Source of the DNA: an uncultured Eubacteriales bacterium
Lineage (GTDB): Bacteria > Bacillota > Clostridia > Oscillospirales > Acutalibacteraceae
NCBI GenBank assembly: GCA_900540235.1
Contig: UQEY01000007.1
Location: 5,994-69,993, forward strand
Direction: 5' to 3'
DNA length: 64,000 nucleotides
Part shown: in pieces, positions 9,211 through 18,250 of the stretch
How positions within the stretch are numbered: the stretch's first letter is position 1
Layout: every line of letters starts with the position of its first letter
Made by a program: the position numbers and the translations under genes
The notes under the pieces: generated by a model
Databases searched by the model: none
What the model saw: only the letters and a program-made list of their open reading frames with translations
Told to the model about the DNA's origin: nothing

Positions 9211-9863
9211 TTTTACCTTTAATTATTATTGCAATTTTATCATACCTTCTCGGAAGTCTTAACTTCGGTATAATAATTTCAAAATCACTTAATAAAGACG
9301 ATGTGAGAAGTCACGGAAGTGGTAATGCCGGTTCAACAAATATGCTTCGCAATTACGGCAAAAAATACGCTGTAATGACCATTATAGGTGATATGCTCAA
9401 AGTGGCTGTTGCGATACTTATTGCATATTTAGTAATGAAATATTTAGGTCATACCTCGCTTTCAAAGGGAAGCGACGCTCAAATACTCGGCGTTGACGCT
9501 AAAATGTTTACAAAGTCTTTTGCAGGTCTTTTTTGCGTCATCGGGCATATTTTTCCTTGCTTTTTCAGCTTTAAGGGCGGCAAAGGAGTTGCCACTGCAG
9601 GCGGTATGGTATTTATGATTGATTGGAGAATTGCACTTATTTTGCTTGCAATTTTCATTATAACAGTTGCGGTGACAAAATATGTTTCACTCGGCAGTAT
9701 AATAATGGCAGTTCTTTATCCGGTTTTAATTTTTGTGTTCTATAAGTCACTTCCGCTTACGGTGATCTCAGCGGTATTTACTATTATAGTAGTTGTGGCA
9801 CATAAAGAAAATATAAAGAAACTTATTAATCATACAGAAAGTAAAATAGGAAGCAAGAAATAG
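9207..9863 (+). CDS. plsY: Acyl-phosphate:glycerol-3-phosphate acyltransferase PlsY
   Basis: Integral membrane enzyme that makes lysophosphatidic acid from acyl-phosphate and glycerol 3-phosphate, the first step of phospholipid synthesis. The 218-residue protein shows the PlsY motifs: an N-terminal SYLLGSLNFGIIISK, then GSGNAGSTNMLRNYG and FKGGKGVATAGG, and about five membrane segments. It overlaps der by 4 bp, a common Firmicute arrangement. Confidence 0.95.
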   Translation: MILPLIIIAILSYLLGSLNFGIIISKSLNKDDVRSHGSGNAGSTNMLRNYGKKYAVMTIIGDMLKVAVAILIAYLVMKYLGHTSLSKGSDAQILGVDAKMFTKSFAGLFCVIGHIFPCFFSFKGGKGVATAGGMVFMIDWRIALILLAIFIITVAVTKYVSLGSIIMAVLYPVLIFVFYKSLPLTVISAVFTIIVVVAHKENIKKLINHTESKIGSKK

Positions 9864-9907
9864 AAAACTCCGTATAAGTTTATTTGAGCTTATACGGAGT
9901 TTTATTT
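9864..9907. terminator. Bidirectional terminator between plsY and the 2-hydroxyacid dehydrogenase gene
   Basis: AAAACTCCGTATAAG and CTTATACGGAGTTTT form a perfect 15-bp stem with a 10-nt loop. It serves both convergent genes. Confidence 0.9.
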
Positions 9908-9914
9908 TATAAGA

Positions 9915-10877
9915 TTATTTATTAACTACATTTTGAGGATGACCGTCAATATATGCTTTAAGGTTGTCTTCAAGAATACTCAAAAGCCTTGCTCTTGTTT
10001 CCTTAGCCGCCCAAGCAATATGAGGAGTGATATAGCAATTTTTAGCTTTAAGAAGCGGGTTGTCTTCCTTAGCAGGTTCAACGCTCAAAACATCAAGCCC
10101 TGCCGCCTGAATCATATCGTTATTAAGTGCGTTTGCAAGCGCTTTTTCATTTACGACAGGTCCACGGGAAGTGTTGATAAATATAGCACTTTTCTTCATT
10201 TTTGAAATGGTATCTTCGTTAATAAGGTTTTCTGTTTCAGTTGTAAGAGGACAATGGCAAGTGATAATATCACTGTTTGAAAGAAGTTCATCAAGTGATA
10301 CAAATTCAACAGTTTTAAGTTCACCCTTATCTTTAGGTCGTGGTGCATAAGCAAGAACAGACATACTGAAAGCCTCAGCTATTTCAGCAACCTTTCTTCC
10401 TATTGCGCCAAAGCCGATTATACCGATTTTCTTGCCTGCAAGCTCAGTAAGAGGTGCTTTCCAAAAGCAGAAATCAGGGCTGGAACACCATTCACCGTCA
10501 AATACTGCCCTTGAATGAAGTGATACTTTATTTGTAATCTGCAAAATAAAAGCAAACACAAGCTGAGCCACAGCATTAGTTGAATATGACGGGATATTGC
10601 AAACTGTTATACCGAGTTCTTTTGCAGCTTCACAGTCAATAACATTATATCCTGTTGACTGAAGGCCTACATATTCAAGTTCGGGTTTTAGTTTTTCAAG
10701 TATTTCCCTCGTTATAATAGTTTTATTGATAATAAGCGCATTTGCACCCTTTGCTCTTTCGACGATTTGGTTAGGTTCTGTTCTGTCATAAACAGTAAAA
10801 TCACCAAGCTTTTCAAAAGGTTCCCAGCTTAAATCACCCGGGTTGGTAGTTACGCCGTCTAAATTTACTATTTTCAT
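9915..10877 (-). CDS. D-2-hydroxyacid dehydrogenase (glycerate/hydroxypyruvate-type)
   Basis: A 320-residue NAD-dependent 2-hydroxyacid dehydrogenase. It has the Rossmann fingerprint GIIGFGAIGRKVA, the catalytic Arg in FINTSRGPVV, Glu in LDVLSVEPA and His in YITPHIAWA. The closest named relatives are glycerate dehydrogenases (hydroxypyruvate reductases), but the 2-oxoacid substrate cannot be told from motifs. The start is taken at the ATG eight bases after GGAGGTAACACTT; an ATG 15 bases earlier overlaps that RBS. It stands alone between two strong terminator/promoter regions. Confidence 0.85.
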   Translation of the reverse strand: MKIVNLDGVTTNPGDLSWEPFEKLGDFTVYDRTEPNQIVERAKGANALIINKTIITREILEKLKPELEYVGLQSTGYNVIDCEAAKELGITVCNIPSYSTNAVAQLVFAFILQITNKVSLHSRAVFDGEWCSSPDFCFWKAPLTELAGKKIGIIGFGAIGRKVAEIAEAFSMSVLAYAPRPKDKGELKTVEFVSLDELLSNSDIITCHCPLTTETENLINEDTISKMKKSAIFINTSRGPVVNEKALANALNNDMIQAAGLDVLSVEPAKEDNPLLKAKNCYITPHIAWAAKETRARLLSILEDNLKAYIDGHPQNVVNK

Positions 10878-10995
10878 AAGTGTTACCTCCATATTACTGT
10901 ACTAATTATATCTCTATAAACTTCAAATTGCAATATTGCTTGATAACTTTGTAATATTATAGTATAATTATTTCATATTATTAACGGTGGTAAAA

Positions 10996-11691
10996 ATGAA
11001 AAAAAGCACTGTAATAATACTAACTGTTATCTTTACTTTTTGCTCTTGCTTGTGTATTAATACTTCTTTAAATCACAAACAAGTTGTCAATAATCAGCAA
11101 AATCTCAGCCGTATTAATCTTGTTATTGATGCCGGTCACGGTGGAATTGACGCAGGAACAATAGGTGTTGACGGCGCTAAAGAGAAAGATATTAATTTAA
11201 GTATAGCGCTGAAATTATACGACTTTGCAAGGGTTTCCGGCGTTAACGCAACTCTTATAAGAAACGGCGATTATGAATATTACAGGAATGGCGATGACAG
11301 AAAGCGGTCTGATTTATATAACCGAATGGATTATATAAATTCCGTTCATAACAGCACACTTATTTCTATTCATCAAAATCATTTTGAAAATGAAAAAGAA
11401 CACGGTATGCAAATTTGGTATTCGCCGAATGATGATAAAAGTCCTATTCTTGCCGATTCTATTCTTAACATTACAAAGAAATTTTTGCAAAATGATAACA
11501 AGCGACTTAACAAAAAAAGCGACAGCGCATATTATCTGCTTCATAAAGCAAAAGTTCCGTCGGTTATGGTTGAATGCGGTTTTATGAGCAATATTAAAGA
11601 AAACAGTGATTTGCAAAACAATGATTATCAAAACAAGCTTGCATATTTAATTATGCTCGGTCTTAATATTTACATAACAGAGGAATTATAA
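10996..11691 (+). CDS. N-acetylmuramoyl-L-alanine amidase (Amidase_3, CwlD-like)
   Basis: Zinc amidase that cleaves the MurNAc-L-Ala bond. Domain landmarks are VIDAGHGGIDAG (first zinc His), Glu in KEKDINLSIA, SIHQNHF (second His) and the catalytic Glu in VMVECGFMSN. An N-terminal hydrophobic segment acts as signal or anchor. At 231 residues with a single catalytic domain it resembles CwlD, which helps make spore cortex muramic lactam; this fits an organism with spoIIM but is inferred. ATG at 10996 follows GGTGG. The stop abuts radA. Confidence 0.75.
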   Translation: MKKSTVIILTVIFTFCSCLCINTSLNHKQVVNNQQNLSRINLVIDAGHGGIDAGTIGVDGAKEKDINLSIALKLYDFARVSGVNATLIRNGDYEYYRNGDDRKRSDLYNRMDYINSVHNSTLISIHQNHFENEKEHGMQIWYSPNDDKSPILADSILNITKKFLQNDNKRLNKKSDSAYYLLHKAKVPSVMVECGFMSNIKENSDLQNNDYQNKLAYLIMLGLNIYITEEL

Positions 11692-13062
11692 ATGCCAAAG
11701 ATTAAGTCAATTTATGTTTGCAGCGAATGTGGATACGAATCACCGAAATGGTACGGCAAATGCCCCGGCTGCGGTGAATGGAACACACTTAATGAGGAAT
11801 TACCCGTTACAACCGCAAAACAAAATTTAAAAAATTCAATGACAAGTGTTAACCAAATTATGGCACTTAACGACATTGTAGGCGATGAGGAAGAAAGAAT
11901 TTCAACCGGTATTAAAGAATTTGACAGAGTTCTCGGCGGCGGTATTGTAATTGGCAGTTTAGTGCTTATCAGCGGTGACCCCGGTATCGGTAAATCTACT
12001 ATTTTACTTCAAATTTGCCAGCACCTCGGTCAAAGCAAAAAAGTGCTTTATGTCAGTGGTGAAGAATCTGCAAATCAAATTAAACTTCGTGCAAACAGAC
12101 TCGGAGTTACTACCGACAATCTCTATATCTTACCGCAAACCGATGTTGCAACAATAGTTGAATGTATTAAAGAAGAAAAGCCTGATATTGTAATTATTGA
12201 CTCAATTCAAACTATGGTGTATGAAGAAATAAATTCATCTGCAGGTTCCGTAACGCAGGTTAGGGAATGCACAAATATTTTTATGCATACGGCAAAAGGC
12301 TTGGGTATTCCTATTTTTGTTGTGGGTCATGTAAACAAGGACGGCGCTATTGCGGGTCCTAAGGTTCTTGAACATATTGTTGATACCGTACTTTATTTTG
12401 AGGGCGAAAGAAACTACTCTTACAGAATTTTAAGAGGGGCTAAAAACAGATTCGGCTCAACTAATGAAATAGGCGTATTTGAAATGACAGGTGACGGTTT
12501 GAAAGAGGTTTTAAACCCGTCACTTATGATGATTTCCGGCAGACCGAAAAATACTTCAGGCACTTGTGTAGCTTGTGTTATGGAGGGCTCAAGACCTATT
12601 TTAGCTGAAGTTCAGGGACTTGTTTGCGCAACCGGCTTTGGCACACCGAGGCGAATGAGCACCGGCTTTGATTATAACAGAATGAGTATGCTTTTGGCAG
12701 TTCTTGAAAAAAGGGCGGGGTATTTCTTTAATAATATGGATGCCTATGTTAATGTTATCGGCGGTTTAAAGCTTGATGAACCTGCTGCAGATTTAACGGT
12801 AGCGCTTGCGCTTGTGTCATCACTTAAAGACAAAGCGGTTGACGATAATGTGCTTGCATTCGGTGAAGTCGGCCTTGCAGGCGAAATAAGAGCCGTTAAC
12901 CACTGCGAGCAAAGAATTACAGAGGCTCATCGACTTGGTTTTGAAAAATGCATTATTCCATTTCATAACTATAAAAGCTTGCCAAAAAGCTTAAAGACAA
13001 GTATCGATATAGTTCCTGTCAGAAACATAAGAGAAGCGTTTTCGGCACTTGTTGAAGAATGA
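11692..13062 (+). CDS. radA: DNA repair protein RadA
   Basis: RecA-related branch-migration ATPase. The 456-residue protein has an N-terminal zinc finger (CSECG...CPGCGEW), Walker A GDPGIGKST near residue 100, the RadA signature KNRFGSTNEIGVF near 250, and a C-terminal Lon-protease-like domain. It directly follows the amidase gene with no gap, so the two are probably cotranscribed. Confidence 0.96.
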   Translation: MPKIKSIYVCSECGYESPKWYGKCPGCGEWNTLNEELPVTTAKQNLKNSMTSVNQIMALNDIVGDEEERISTGIKEFDRVLGGGIVIGSLVLISGDPGIGKSTILLQICQHLGQSKKVLYVSGEESANQIKLRANRLGVTTDNLYILPQTDVATIVECIKEEKPDIVIIDSIQTMVYEEINSSAGSVTQVRECTNIFMHTAKGLGIPIFVVGHVNKDGAIAGPKVLEHIVDTVLYFEGERNYSYRILRGAKNRFGSTNEIGVFEMTGDGLKEVLNPSLMMISGRPKNTSGTCVACVMEGSRPILAEVQGLVCATGFGTPRRMSTGFDYNRMSMLLAVLEKRAGYFFNNMDAYVNVIGGLKLDEPAADLTVALALVSSLKDKAVDDNVLAFGEVGLAGEIRAVNHCEQRITEAHRLGFEKCIIPFHNYKSLPKSLKTSIDIVPVRNIREAFSALVEE

Positions 13063-13072
13063 AAAATACATT

Positions 13073-13103
13073 GAACCTATCCTTTCCGGGTAGGTTCTTT
13101 TTA
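13073..13103 (+). terminator. Terminator after radA
   Basis: GAACCTAtCC and GGgTAGGTTC pair around a short TTTCC loop, followed by five T. Confidence 0.8.
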
Positions 13104-13209
13104 TATTATAAACAAAATAATGTCTTTGCCTGTTGAAAAAAATGTATATTTGTGTTAATATAATATTATTGACTAATGCACACATAAACAGATAATTGAG
13201 GGATTATGT

Positions 13210-14529
13210 ATGAGTAAAGGAAAATTTAAGGCAGGAGTTCACCCGTATGAGGGCAAGGAATTTGCTGCCGAAAAAGAAATTAAACACCTTGGCTCGGAAG
13301 AAGTTATGGTATTTCCTATGAGCCAACACATCGGTGCTCCTGCCTCGCCTTGTGTAAAGGTTGGCGACAGAGTGCTTAAAGGAATGAAAATAGGGGAAGC
13401 AAGCTCTTTTGTTTCATCACCTGTTTATTCCTCTGTTTCCGGTAAAGTTAAAGCTGTTGAAGACAGGTTTATGCTAAACGGAAAAGTATCAAAATGTATT
13501 GTTGTCACTAATGATTTTGAAGATGAATGTGTCGATACTTTCAAAGTTGAAAGAGATGTCAATGCTCTTTCAAACGAAGAAATAATCAAAATTATTGCTG
13601 ACAGCGGTATTGTCGGTATGGGCGGTGCAGGTTTCCCGACCGGCGTTAAGCTTTCACCTAAAAATCAAAATATTGATTACATTGTCATCAACGGTTCTGA
13701 ATGTGAACCGTATCTTACATCCGACTATAGATTAATGGTTGAAAAAAGCAAGAAAATAATCGAGGGTATCGCAATAGTTCTGCGTTTATTTGAAAAGGCA
13801 GATGCAATTATCGGAATTGAAGATAATAAGCCAAAAGCTATTGACGCTCTTTCATTTGAATGTAACGGCAACAAGAGAATTAATGTTATGCCTCTTTCAA
13901 CCCGCTATCCGCAAGGTGGTGAAAGACGACTGATTTCGTCTGTTACCGGCAGGCAGATTAATTCGCATATTCTTCCTGCCGACGCAGGTGTGATAGTGCT
14001 TAACATTGCTACCGTCATTGCTATTTACGAAGCAGTAAAAATGAATATGCCGCTTATCCACAGAGTAGTAACTCTCACCGGCGACGGAATGAATGAACCG
14101 GGTAATGTTGATGTACCTCTCGGAATTTCTCATAAATTCTTAGCGGACAAATGCGGAGGACTTAAAGATAATACTGTTAAGATTATTTCAGGCGGTCCTA
14201 TGATGGGTATGGCTATGGACACGCTTGATTATCCTATTACGAAAACATCTTCTTCTATCCTTGCAATAACCAAAGATGATGTTGAAAAAATGGAAACTAC
14301 TGCTTGTATTCGCTGTGGAAGATGCGTTAATGCTTGCCCTGAAACGCTTGTACCTCAGCTTATGGCTCAGGCGGCTTTGAGTAAAAACTATGAGCAGTTT
14401 GAAAAGCTTTACGGTATGGAATGTATTGAATGCGGTTGCTGTACATATGTATGCCCTGCAAAACGACCGCTAACTCAAACATTTAAACTTGCTAAAATCA
14501 AAGTTCGTGAAAGCAAAACCGCAAAGTAG
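13210..14529 (+). CDS. rnfC: Rnf complex subunit RnfC
   Basis: Peripheral subunit of the ion-pumping ferredoxin:NAD+ oxidoreductase. It carries the NADH/FMN-binding segment GMGGAGFPTGVKL near residue 137, ending in two ferredoxin-type 4Fe-4S motifs, CIRCGRCVNACP and CIECGCCTYVCP (about 372-425). First gene of rnfCDGEAB, all on one strand with 0-12 bp gaps. It starts after TTGAGGGATT. Confidence 0.96.
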   Translation: MSKGKFKAGVHPYEGKEFAAEKEIKHLGSEEVMVFPMSQHIGAPASPCVKVGDRVLKGMKIGEASSFVSSPVYSSVSGKVKAVEDRFMLNGKVSKCIVVTNDFEDECVDTFKVERDVNALSNEEIIKIIADSGIVGMGGAGFPTGVKLSPKNQNIDYIVINGSECEPYLTSDYRLMVEKSKKIIEGIAIVLRLFEKADAIIGIEDNKPKAIDALSFECNGNKRINVMPLSTRYPQGGERRLISSVTGRQINSHILPADAGVIVLNIATVIAIYEAVKMNMPLIHRVVTLTGDGMNEPGNVDVPLGISHKFLADKCGGLKDNTVKIISGGPMMGMAMDTLDYPITKTSSSILAITKDDVEKMETTACIRCGRCVNACPETLVPQLMAQAALSKNYEQFEKLYGMECIECGCCTYVCPAKRPLTQTFKLAKIKVRESKTAK

Positions 14530-14541
14530 GGAGGGGTAATT

Positions 14542-15495
14542 ATGTATAATGTTTCGGTTTCACCGCATATAAGAGATAAAAGTTCTACTCAAAAAATAAT
14601 GATTGATGTTTGCATTGCACTTGTTCCAATCCTTGCTTTTGGTGTTTGGCACTTTGGTGCAAATGCATTAATAGTAATAATTTCATCTGTAGTAAGCTGT
14701 GTACTCAGCGAGCTTATATTTGAACTTATTTATAAAAAGCCGATTACGGTATTTGATTTCAGCGCAGTAGTTACCGGCTTGATTATTGCGCTTAATATGC
14801 CGCCGCAAGTTAAATGGTGGGTTCCTGCTATCGGCGGCGTGTTCGCTATTATTGTAGTTAAAATGCTTTTCGGCGGAATAGGTCAAAATATTATGAATCC
14901 TGCTCTCGCCGCAAGATGCTTTTTACTCATTTCATTCACATCCCGTATGACAGATTTTTCAACTGCCGACGGTGTGTCTTCAGCTACTCCGCTTGCACAA
15001 ATCAAAGCAGGCGAAACTATTAATTTGAAAGACGCATTTTTTGGGCTTCAAAGCGGTTGTATCGGCGAAGTATGTATAATTGCGATTCTTATCGGCTTTG
15101 TTTATTTACTTATAAGAAAAGTGATTTCTCCGAGAATTCCACTAATATATGTCGGCTCAACACTTGTTTTTGTGATTATTTTTGCAGCAATTAAGGGCAG
15201 ACACATCGGATTTGATTATGATACTCTTAACTTTGTACTCGGAAATTTGTTTACAGGCGGTTTAGTCAGCGGTGCCGTATTTATGGCAACAGACTATACA
15301 ACAAGTCCGATTACAAAATCGGGTCAGGTAATTTATGCGCTTTTAATCGGTTTCTTAACCGCAACATTCCGTGTTCTCGGTTCAAGCGCAGAGGGTGTAT
15401 CATACGCAATTATCATTTCAAACCTTGTTGTACCGCTTATTGAAAAGATAACAGTACCAAAGGCATTTGGTATGCGTAAGAAAGAAGAGGTGTAA
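14542..15495 (+). CDS. rnfD: Rnf complex subunit RnfD
   Basis: Membrane subunit of the Rnf complex, 317 residues with eight or more hydrophobic segments. SSATPLAQ near residue 153 contains the Thr that in homologues receives FMN through a phosphoester bond. GGGVFAI-type and ALAARCFLL segments are typical of the RnfD/NqrB family. RBS GGGAGGGG. Confidence 0.95.
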   Translation: MYNVSVSPHIRDKSSTQKIMIDVCIALVPILAFGVWHFGANALIVIISSVVSCVLSELIFELIYKKPITVFDFSAVVTGLIIALNMPPQVKWWVPAIGGVFAIIVVKMLFGGIGQNIMNPALAARCFLLISFTSRMTDFSTADGVSSATPLAQIKAGETINLKDAFFGLQSGCIGEVCIIAILIGFVYLLIRKVISPRIPLIYVGSTLVFVIIFAAIKGRHIGFDYDTLNFVLGNLFTGGLVSGAVFMATDYTTSPITKSGQVIYALLIGFLTATFRVLGSSAEGVSYAIIISNLVVPLIEKITVPKAFGMRKKEEV

Positions 15496-15498
15496 GAA

Positions 15499-16116
15499 AT
15501 GAAAAATAAGTTTTTAAAAAATTGCCTAGCGCTTTTTCTTATAACTCTTGTTGCAGGTGTATCGCTTGCCTTTGTTAACGAAATTACAAAAGAACCTATA
15601 GCTCAGGCACAGGATAAAGCAAGGCTTGAAGCATACGAGGTTGTATATCCGAATGCTAAATTTGAAACGCTCGACAATACAGAAGAAATACTCAAAAATT
15701 CATCCGCATCTCTAAAGAAAGAAAACCTTTCGCAGTGCACCGTTGACGATGTATTAAAAGCAACAGACGAAAGCGGCAACACAATAGGATATGTATTTTC
15801 AGCTACATCTCCGTCTGGCTATGGCGGCGATGTTAAAGTTGCAGTCGGAGTTTCAGACAAGGATAATTCGATTACGGGTTTCACCGTTTTATCTCACAGT
15901 GAAACTGCGGGTCTTGGGGCAAAAGCAACAGAAGACGAATTTAAGTCTCAATTTATCGGAAAATCTGCAAACGGCATAAATTATACAAAAACCGGTGCTT
16001 CTTCCGACAGTGAAATTGACGCACTCAGCGGTGCAACTATTACTTCAAACGCAGTATGCGAAGCTGTTGACAGCGCACTTGCGGTTTATAACAATCAGTT
16101 AAAGGAGGTTGATTAA
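15499..16116 (+). CDS. rnfG: Rnf complex subunit RnfG
   Basis: A 205-residue subunit with one N-terminal membrane anchor and an extracytoplasmic FMN-binding domain. LSGATITS near residue 178 is the S(T)GAT flavinylation motif, with FMN attached to its Thr by ApbE; apbE is present four genes downstream. The start lies 3 bp after the rnfD stop. Confidence 0.94.
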   Translation: MKNKFLKNCLALFLITLVAGVSLAFVNEITKEPIAQAQDKARLEAYEVVYPNAKFETLDNTEEILKNSSASLKKENLSQCTVDDVLKATDESGNTIGYVFSATSPSGYGGDVKVAVGVSDKDNSITGFTVLSHSETAGLGAKATEDEFKSQFIGKSANGINYTKTGASSDSEIDALSGATITSNAVCEAVDSALAVYNNQLKEVD

Positions 16117-16117
16117 T

Positions 16118-16807
16118 TTGAAAACACCGATAGAAAGACTTTATAACGGTATTGTTAAGGAAAACCCAACCTTCATCCTTATGCTCGGTATGTGCCCGAC
16201 TCTTGCCGTAACAACCTCTGCAATTAACGGTCTTGGCATGGGTCTTGCAACAACTGTAGTACTTGTTATGAGTAATATGCTCATTTCACTTTTAAGGAAA
16301 GTAATTCCCGACGGCGTCCGTATGCCTGCTTACATTGTAATTGTTGCTTCATTTGTAACTATTGTTCAAATGGTACTTCAAGCATATGTAACTGCGCTTT
16401 ATGACGCTTTAGGGCTTTATATTCCGCTTATTGTAGTTAACTGTATCATCTTAGGCAGAGCAGAAAGCTATGCTTCCAAAAACAAAATTATTCCGTCAAT
16501 TTTTGACGGTCTTGGTATGGGGTTGGGCTTTACACTCGGCTTAACTTCAATCGGCATTGTTCGTGAACTTATCGGTACAGGCAAGATTTTCAATCTTCAA
16601 TTACTTCCGAAATCGTACGAAGGCGTATCGATTTTCATTTTAGCACCGGGCGCATTTCTGGTTCTCGCATTTCTTTGCGCACTTCAAAATAAATTCGGTG
16701 CAAAGGGTGCTAACAGACATATGAACAGTGAAACTGCTTGCGGCGGTGACTGTGCGCATTGCCATTCCTTGTGTAAAGAAAGTGAAAATAAGGAGGTAAC
16801 TAAATAA
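16118..16807 (+). CDS. rnfE: Rnf complex subunit RnfE
   Basis: Integral membrane subunit of the RnfE/NqrD family with six predicted helices; NPTFILMLGMCPTLAVTTSA near the N terminus is characteristic. The likely start is TTG at 16118, nine bases after AAAGGAGG; an upstream in-frame TTG at 16109 touches the RBS. The C terminus carries an extra Cys/His-rich tail (CGGDCAHCHSLC) not needed for the fold. Its stop overlaps the rnfA start as TAATG. Confidence 0.93.
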   Translation: MKTPIERLYNGIVKENPTFILMLGMCPTLAVTTSAINGLGMGLATTVVLVMSNMLISLLRKVIPDGVRMPAYIVIVASFVTIVQMVLQAYVTALYDALGLYIPLIVVNCIILGRAESYASKNKIIPSIFDGLGMGLGFTLGLTSIGIVRELIGTGKIFNLQLLPKSYEGVSIFILAPGAFLVLAFLCALQNKFGAKGANRHMNSETACGGDCAHCHSLCKESENKEVTK

Positions 16808-17385
16808 TGTTAAAAACCTTATTTCTTGTTTTAATGACAACTGCACTTATTAACAATGTAGTGCTAAGTCAGTTCCTCGGTATCTGCCCGTTTTTGGGTG
16901 TATCAAAAAATGTTAAAACTGCTGCAGGTATGGGCGGTGCTGTAATATTTGTAATTACAATCGCAAGTGCAGTAACCAATTTGCTTTATACATTTGTTAT
17001 TAAAAAATTTAATATTACATATCTTAATACAATCATTTTCATTCTTGTAATTGCGGCTCTTGTTCAGCTTATTGAGTTATTCCTTAAAAAATATGTGCCA
17101 AAACTTTATCAGGCACTCGGCGTATATTTACCGCTTATTACAACAAACTGTGCAGTGCTCGGCGTAGCGCTTACAAATGTTCAGGATAACAATAACTTTA
17201 TTACATCTGTAGTTACAGGTTTCGGTACTGCCGTAGGTTTTGCAATAGCTATTATAATTATGGCAGGACTTAGAGAAAGAACAGAAAACAACGATTTTCC
17301 AAAGGCATTTAAAGGAACGCCGGCAGTTCTGTTAACGGCTTGCCTTATGGCTATTGCATTTTATGGCTTTGGTTCACTTAAATAA
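16807..17385 (+). CDS. rnfA: Rnf complex subunit RnfA
   Basis: A 192-residue membrane protein of the RnfA/NqrE family, homologous and opposite in topology to RnfE. NNVVLSQFLGICPFLGVSK near the N terminus and LITTNCAVLGVAL in the middle contain the Cys residues that hold an intramembrane 2Fe-2S cluster in homologues. It is translationally coupled to rnfE. Confidence 0.95.
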   Translation: MLKTLFLVLMTTALINNVVLSQFLGICPFLGVSKNVKTAAGMGGAVIFVITIASAVTNLLYTFVIKKFNITYLNTIIFILVIAALVQLIELFLKKYVPKLYQALGVYLPLITTNCAVLGVALTNVQDNNNFITSVVTGFGTAVGFAIAIIIMAGLRERTENNDFPKAFKGTPAVLLTACLMAIAFYGFGSLK

Positions 17386-17397
17386 CGGAGGTAGCTT

Positions 17398-18201
17398 ATG
17401 AATTTTAAAAGTATAATCATTGCTACCTGTGTTGTAGCAATCGTAGGTTTAATTATTGCAGTTTTACTTAGTATTGCAGAAAAAATATTTCATGTTGAAG
17501 TTGACGAAAAAGAAGTAAAAGTAAGGCAGGCACTTGCAGGTAATAACTGCGGCGCTTGCGGATATGCCGGTTGTGACGCACTTGCAAAAGCTATTGCAAA
17601 GGGTGAAGCACCGATAAATGCTTGCCCGCCTGCAGGTAAAACAGGCGCAGACAAAATTGCGGAGATAATGGGCACATCAGCAGGTGAATTTGTCAGACAA
17701 ACTGCTTTTGTTAAATGCTCGGGCACTTGCGAGGTAAGGCATCAAAAGTATAATTATTACGGCACGAGAACTTGTACTTCTGCTTCTGTTACTCCAAGCG
17801 GTAATGAGCGTAGTTGTCAATACGGTTGTATGGGCTACGGCTCGTGTGCGGATGTTTGTGACAATCAGGCAATAAGAATCATTAACGGTAAAGCAGTTGT
17901 TGACAAAGAACTTTGTATTGCTTGTGGAAAGTGCGTAAAGGCTTGTCCGCTTAATCTTATTGAAATTGTACCTTATGATTCAAAATATAGGGTTCAGTGT
18001 TCAAACAAGCAAAGGGGCAAAATTGTCAAAGATAATTGCCAAGCCGGATGTATCGGTTGCGGTATGTGCCAAAGAAATTGTCCAAATGAAGCAGTTAAAG
18101 TAGTTGATAATATTGCTAAAATAGATTACAATAAATGTACCGAATGTGGACTTTGCGTTGAAAAATGCCCGACTAAGGTAATAAAAGAATTCTTGAATTA
18201 A
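17398..18201 (+). CDS. rnfB: Rnf complex subunit RnfB
   Basis: Ferredoxin-accepting subunit of 267 residues: one N-terminal membrane helix, then CGACGYAGCDAL plus a CPPAGK cysteine (a 4Fe-4S domain), and further clusters in CIACGKCVKACP, CIGCGMCQRNCP and CTECGLCVEKCP. It is the last of the six core rnf genes. The clostridial-type CDGEAB order is intact. Confidence 0.95.
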   Translation: MNFKSIIIATCVVAIVGLIIAVLLSIAEKIFHVEVDEKEVKVRQALAGNNCGACGYAGCDALAKAIAKGEAPINACPPAGKTGADKIAEIMGTSAGEFVRQTAFVKCSGTCEVRHQKYNYYGTRTCTSASVTPSGNERSCQYGCMGYGSCADVCDNQAIRIINGKAVVDKELCIACGKCVKACPLNLIEIVPYDSKYRVQCSNKQRGKIVKDNCQAGCIGCGMCQRNCPNEAVKVVDNIAKIDYNKCTECGLCVEKCPTKVIKEFLN

Positions 18202-18202
18202 A

Positions 18203-18250
18203 GAGAGGAGGGGACTTATGAAAAAAATTCTTTCGTTAGTCCTCTCCTTT
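18203..18250 (+). promoter_or_regulatory. Hairpin that buries the apbE ribosome binding site and start codon
   Basis: GGAGGGGACT (18207-18216), which contains the apbE Shine-Dalgarno, can pair with AGTCCTCTCC (18238-18247) inside the apbE coding region, with one G-U pair. The ATG at 18218 lies in the 21-nt loop. The stem may extend by about three weaker pairs. Read directly from sequence; the effect on translation is inferred. Confidence 0.5.
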
